This document shows positions 7,537-10,585 of a DNA stretch of 10,585 nucleotides, one piece after another (the first letter of the stretch is position 1; the number at the start of each line of letters is the position of its first letter). The notes under the pieces are model-generated. The model made no database searches and was not told the origin of the DNA. It was given only the letters and a program-made list of their open reading frames with translations. The stretch is from assembly GCA_000733355.1 (NCBI GenBank), contig JNVV01000074.1:170422-181006 (forward strand), in the 5' to 3' direction. The stretch is from Falciphora oryzae (lineage: Eukaryota; Ascomycota; Sordariomycetes; Magnaporthales; Magnaporthaceae). Both the position numbers and the translations under genes were made by a program.

Positions 7537-7666
7537 TAACGTAGTTCACAAGCGAGTGACGCACACAAGCGAGTGACGCACTTCAAAAATACATACTAAA
7601 CGGCGTTTTTTTTCGATTAAATAACTCGCTCAATTTGCAGCTAAATTCCACTAAAATTAAATCAGT
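7537..7666 (+). mobile_element. Tc1/mariner-like transposon left end B, cut by the Copia-2 LTR
   Basis: TA at 7537-7538 leads into acgtagttcacaagcgagtg, with two cacaagcgagtgacgcac-type copies 17 bp apart (7547 and 7564), then catactaaacggcgttttt and subterminal AT-rich sequence. It repeats end A in direct orientation and is the inverse of 1303-1413. It is closer to the left copy than end A is in the subterminal part (attaaataactcgctcaattt). The LTR of Copia-2 starts at 7667, so the body of this transposon would continue beyond Copia-2, outside the window. Confidence 0.65.
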
Positions 7667-7729
7667 TGTTGGATTGCACTGGCCTGTGCAAGCAATCGGC
7701 AAAGCCCAGAAAGAGTCGGATCCTCCGGT

Positions 7730-7750
7730 CCCGTGATCTCTGATCACGGG
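7730..7750. other. Perfect 9-bp inverted repeat in LTR U3
   Basis: cccgtgatc (7730-7738) and gatcacggg (7742-7750) are exact reverse complements around a 3-base centre. A further outer pair cggat/atccg extends the symmetry with a bulge on the left. It lies about 70-90 bp upstream of the TATA box, where a dimeric regulator could bind, or it may be a structural element. Confidence 0.7.
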
Positions 7751-7817
7751 ATCCGAGGACCCGCAAGCCTGCGGAGGCTGGGAGCAGGGGAAGGCCCTTT
7801 TGGTGATCAAAATCGTG

Positions 7818-7826
7818 TATATATAG
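7818..7826 (+). promoter_or_regulatory. TATA box of the Copia-2 LTR
   Basis: TATATATAG stands in a GC-moderate context within the LTR and is followed about 50 bp later by a pyrimidine-rich stretch and CTTCGTGCA, a plausible initiation region shared with the LTR at 2-130. Confidence 0.6.
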
Positions 7827-7877
7827 CCTCCCTTCTGCTCCCTTTCTGGCAAATAGGTTCCTTTCCTCTTCGTGCAC

Positions 7878-7883
7878 AATAAA
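7878..7883 (+). terminator. AATAAA poly(A) signal in the Copia-2 LTR
   Basis: A canonical AATAAA occurs downstream of the TATA box within the LTR, as expected for the signal used when the same sequence serves as 3' LTR. Confidence 0.45.
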
Positions 7884-8020
7884 TTATGATTCCTCTGATA
7901 TAAAGGATCATTGTTCACCTTGTTTTGGAGATCTCCGAGCCCACAGGAGTACATACTCCTACCAACACTAATCAGTGTTGCTTTAGGGCAACACAAATAA
8001 GTAAGGTAAAGGGTTCTTTC

Positions 8021-8252
8021 GAAAGCCCCGACCTACCAGCAGGCTAAAGCGGTTTTTTAAAGGACCTGGAGCAGGAGACCCCAAATTTCCCGCTCGGTAG
8101 CGCATTTAAGGAAAACCGGCAAAACTTTCCTAAAAGCCCCGACCTGCCAGCAGGCCAAAGCGGCTTTTGGTTAAAAGATTTAACGATTTTCGCGGAGGGC
8201 GTTGCGTAATCCCCGAAAGCCCCGACCTGTTAGCAGGCCAAAGCGGCTTTTG
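8021..8252 (+). repeat. Three dispersed copies of a structured repeat of about 38 bp in the Copia-2 leader
   Basis: Copies start at 8021, 8132 and 8215 and share aaagccccgacct-(n)-agcagg-c-aaagcgg-tttt. In the second copy the arms aaagcc and ggcttt flank an inner cctgc/gcagg stem, giving a nested hairpin. The first copy (8021) differs mainly by C-to-T or G-to-A changes that weaken the stems, as RIP would. Their place between the LTR and Gag start suggests a role in RNA packaging, dimerisation or translation, which is inference only. The remaining leader (7994-8296) has no gene; the plus-strand open frame from 8167 is out of phase with Gag. Confidence 0.8.
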
Positions 8253-8296
8253 GACCAGAAGATTACAAGGCAATACTTTTTGCCAACCCCGACAAT

Positions 8297-10433
8297 ATGC
8301 CCGGATTAGCCAAACCGAACGACGACAAGCGCGGGGAGCAAAGGATCCTAAATCAGAAGCTCTTAAATGCCTTCGTCGATTTCGGTCTGCCGAAGATTGT
8401 CCTCGCCGTGTACGACCGGCAGTTTTACGACAAGCAAAACTTCACTTTAAAATGCTTACCGAACGAGGCATCCAACGAGCGCCGCAACACCTGGATCATT
8501 AAAACGATAATCGCGAATAGGTTATACAAAGGCGAAGACCTACTTGCTACTTACTTTAAGGATTTTAAGGGATGGACCCAGTAACATTTTAAAAATTTAG
8601 ATATCCGGATCACACGAGCGTTTAAAGCCTTTTTGGCTAAGCGAAAAATCACCTTCCCAGGCCATACAACGCTTAAAGTCACCATCCGCTTCGCAAAACT
8701 CCTTACAAAAATAAAGGCACAAAACGCGGCGATCGAAAGAATACGTTAACCCCTTTCCTATAATTACAAGCCGATAAAAAAGGCCTCGGCTGGAAAGCAG
8801 CCCGAGGTAAGAACTTCGGCCCGAGCGCCCCTTTCGCCCCCCTCGCCTTTTTCCTTAACTCGCAAACGATTAACAAGCGAAACGACGCGCTTACGATCCC
8901 TTAAACGGGATCGCGGTAATCCGACGCTAAGCGAAATAGGCCTACCATTAGGCCTACCAATAGGCCCACCGCCACCCCGACCGTTAGGGCTAAACATTTA
9001 CTCGTAGTTAGCTCCGCCGCCTTTGCCGCCAAAGGAAAGGAGGTTTGCAAATTTTAATAATTTCGAAAATTCCTTTCTAAAGCCACCGACGACTACCGCG
9101 GCGCTTACCCAAGCAGTAAGGCGCCACCACCAAACCTACTTCGAAGCCTAACAAGCGCGGCCAACGGACGAAACATTGCGCTAACGATTTCGCTTTAAAA
9201 CCCCGGTCCTAACCCGGTACGAAATAACACTTCCCCCACTATCGGACTACCGAAAGCTCCCATTTATCGAAATACCTAATGCTGTAATCGATACGAGCAT
9301 AATAAAAGCATTTAAGCAGGTATGGGATAAGGCCTACAGCTACACCGGGGAACAATACGATATCTTTAACGATAAAGTCCTATTTTTTACAAATACGTGC
9401 GAAATGTTTGAAATACCCCTTTTATAGCTCCATGCGCTATTCCCATTAACCCTTTAAAGCCGTACCGCTTAGTACTTCACCTTCAAAATAGGTAAAGGCC
9501 AAACCTTTAAAGCATTATACCTGGCCCTCCAAAAGCACTTCGATACGGAAATTAACAAATAGCAATACTATATAAACTAGAGCTCGATCACTTTCTAAAT
9601 TGTACGTTCCGAAAGCGAAAACGTAGGAAAATCCAATATAGAAATTTTGCAAACCCTTTTCGACAAACTACAAATCTGTTAACGAACGTTGGGTCCGGCA
9701 TATCAAAAGGACCACCAGCTTGTAACGAGCACCCTCCGGGCAATTTAAGGAGTTTCCGAGCTTAAAATAGCTTTTTTTAAGCCAGAAAAAACCTTTAAAG
9801 CTTTGGCTTCCCAACTTAAAAGCACGATGCAAATGGAAAAAAACGTTAACGCTTTAAGCATCCATTTCGTAAAGCGCCGGTTCGGAAACGCTATTCGTTT
9901 CGATTAGCGGATAGGCAACCGTACCGGCAATAATCCCAGCAGATTATGGAAACGCAAATTAAAATGCTGGATTTGCGGAAAGCCTGGTTACCGCTCCAAA
10001 AATTACACGCCCTAGGAACAAAAAGTATTTAAAGCGTTGTAAAAACGAAAGTAAAAAGCTCGTAGAAAGTTAAGGAAAGGATACACCTAATTCCTCGCAG
10101 CTTACGAGCCCGGCAGCAGCAACAAAAAAGATACGGAAAATACGGACGAGTACGATTCCGATTAAATAATAAATAACGAGTTTGATTTAGCGAGCATTTA
10201 TTTTATAACACCGGTTATAGCAACGTACTTCGCCAACGAGGCCTTTTTACACCAACTGCATCCCAAAACTTTAGGATTAGCTAAAAAGGAACTTACCGCG
10301 CTAATAAAGTAGGTACTTATTTAATATATACTTACAACCACCGACAAATAGTACGGCATTATCTTAGACACCGGAGCGGCAAAAGTTTTAATTGCAAAAA
10401 CAACCCAATTCCGAACTTTGCAACGCCATCTAC
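8297..10433 (+). pseudogene. Copia-2 Gag-protease frame, RIP-degraded, cut by an LTR at 10434
   Basis: ATG at 8297 opens 95 stop-free codons (to 8584), and the same frame continues to 10433 with further TAA/TAG stops and no net frameshift. In order: an N-terminal region, a proline-rich linker (about 8820-9020, GLPIGPPPPRPLG), the Gag core (AYSYTGEQYDIFNDK near 9337, then FDKLQIC and LGPAYQ), a zinc knuckle (CWICGKPGYRSKNYTP, 9965-10012), an acidic linker, and the protease active site YGIILDTGAAKVLIA (10352-10396). Landmarks at 8297, 9965 and 10352 are in the same phase. In the knuckle the last two ligands of the CX2CX4CX4H form usual here are both TAC (Tyr, 9989 and 10004), one step from TGC and CAC by CpA/TpG loss. 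Integrase and RT would lie beyond the inserted LTR. Confidence 0.88.
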
Positions 10434-10585
10434 TGTCACACGGAAGAACCTGTGGACTCGCCTAATCGGCCCCACAGAAGGTCCGGGAACCGGTATAGGT
10501 GCCCAACGGCCCCGAGGCCCAAAGGCCGAAGGCCGGAGGGGCAGTGTGAATCATGTACTCAATACTTCGCACGGATCACAGGGTG
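10434..10585 (+). mobile_element. Start of a GC-rich LTR-like element inserted in Copia-2 protease
   Basis: Coding sense of Copia-2 stops after TLQRH, and an unrelated, much more GC-rich sequence begins with TGTCACACGG, a typical LTR start. It contains a TATA-like GGTATAGG (about 10492) and a GGCC-rich stretch (10510-10540). The putative 5-bp target site is 10429-10433 (tctac). It shows little RIP. The right end is outside the window, and it differs from the LTR at 2-130 beyond the first bases, so it is a separate family. It could also be another kind of element. Confidence 0.45.

Larger units (their letters stand above)
7667..7993 (+). mobile_element. 5' LTR of Copia-2
   Basis: It starts TGTTGGATTGCAC and ends TTAGGGCAACA, TG...CA with the 5-bp inverted ends TGTTG/CAACA. 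It holds a TATA box (TATATATAG, 7818-7826) and a downstream AATAAA (7878-7883), in the order U3, R, U5. The flanks (7662-7666 tcagt; 7994-7998 caaat) do not match as a target duplication, consistent with a 5' LTR rather than a solo LTR. The sequence keeps many CpA/TpG steps and appears little mutated. The minus-strand open frame spanning 7583-7996 is fortuitous. Confidence 0.8.

Noticed and set aside
7203..7576. Plus-strand open frames crossing 7411 as fusion genes
   Set aside because: The first part is Copia-1 RNase H; after 7411 the frames merely read through transposon terminal repeats.
1303..7650. One large composite DNA transposon with inverted ends
   Set aside because: The TA termini are on the inner sides, and similarity continues outward, so the ends belong to separate transposons lying outside the 6-kb segment.
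7583..7996. Minus-strand 137-codon frame
   Set aside because: It spans a transposon end and an entire LTR with TATA and AATAAA on the other strand; no protein family is recognisable.
8021..8252. CRISPR-like array
   Set aside because: Only three copies, unequal spacing, eukaryotic transposon context and no cas genes.
8764..8997. Minus-strand 77-codon frame
   Set aside because: It is opposite the proline-rich linker of Copia-2 Gag, which is in phase with the zinc knuckle and protease.

Overview
The window looks like a nested graveyard of transposable elements from a filamentous ascomycete. I find no intact host gene, tRNA or rRNA. The main evidence for the organism is the mutation pattern. 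Long reading frames with clear Ty1/copia protein domains are broken almost only by TAA and TAG, which is what CpA-to-TpA change (CAA, CAG and TGG to stops) produces. This is the signature of repeat-induced point mutation (RIP), a genome defence of ascomycetes. AT-rich mutated blocks alternate with GC-rich blocks that are less mutated.

Layout from left to right. A short LTR (2-130) appears to interrupt a minus-strand retroelement-like ORF (131-314). The start codon of that ORF reads ATA, and a pyrimidine-rich leader and a two-copy 123-bp tandem repeat lie upstream of it. Next is one end of a Tc1/mariner-like DNA transposon (about 1303-1413), then a minus-strand copia reverse-transcriptase fragment (1414-1831). 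That fragment is cut by the 5' LTR (1832 to about 2257) of a large plus-strand copia element. The polyprotein of this element (Copia-1, 2598-7410) runs in one frame through Gag, integrase, reverse transcriptase and most of RNase H, with roughly 60 stops and no net frameshift. It ends where a second mariner-like end begins (7411), followed by a third (7537). That third end is interrupted by the 5' LTR (7667-7993) of another copia element (Copia-2). Copia-2 has a leader with three hairpin-forming repeats and a Gag-protease frame (8297-10433), and it is broken by a GC-rich probable LTR starting at 10434 and leaving the window.

The genes do not work together as a pathway; the relations are of insertion into insertion. 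Relative order can be read from who interrupts whom: Copia-1 entered the minus-strand copia; a mariner-like element entered Copia-1; another mariner-like end lies inside or next to it; Copia-2 entered that; an LTR element entered Copia-2. The most unusual sequence-level signals are the many copies of the palindrome TCGTACGA in Copia-1, in all three codon phases, and the triplicated structured repeat in the Copia-2 leader. I see no convincing new defence or metabolic system.
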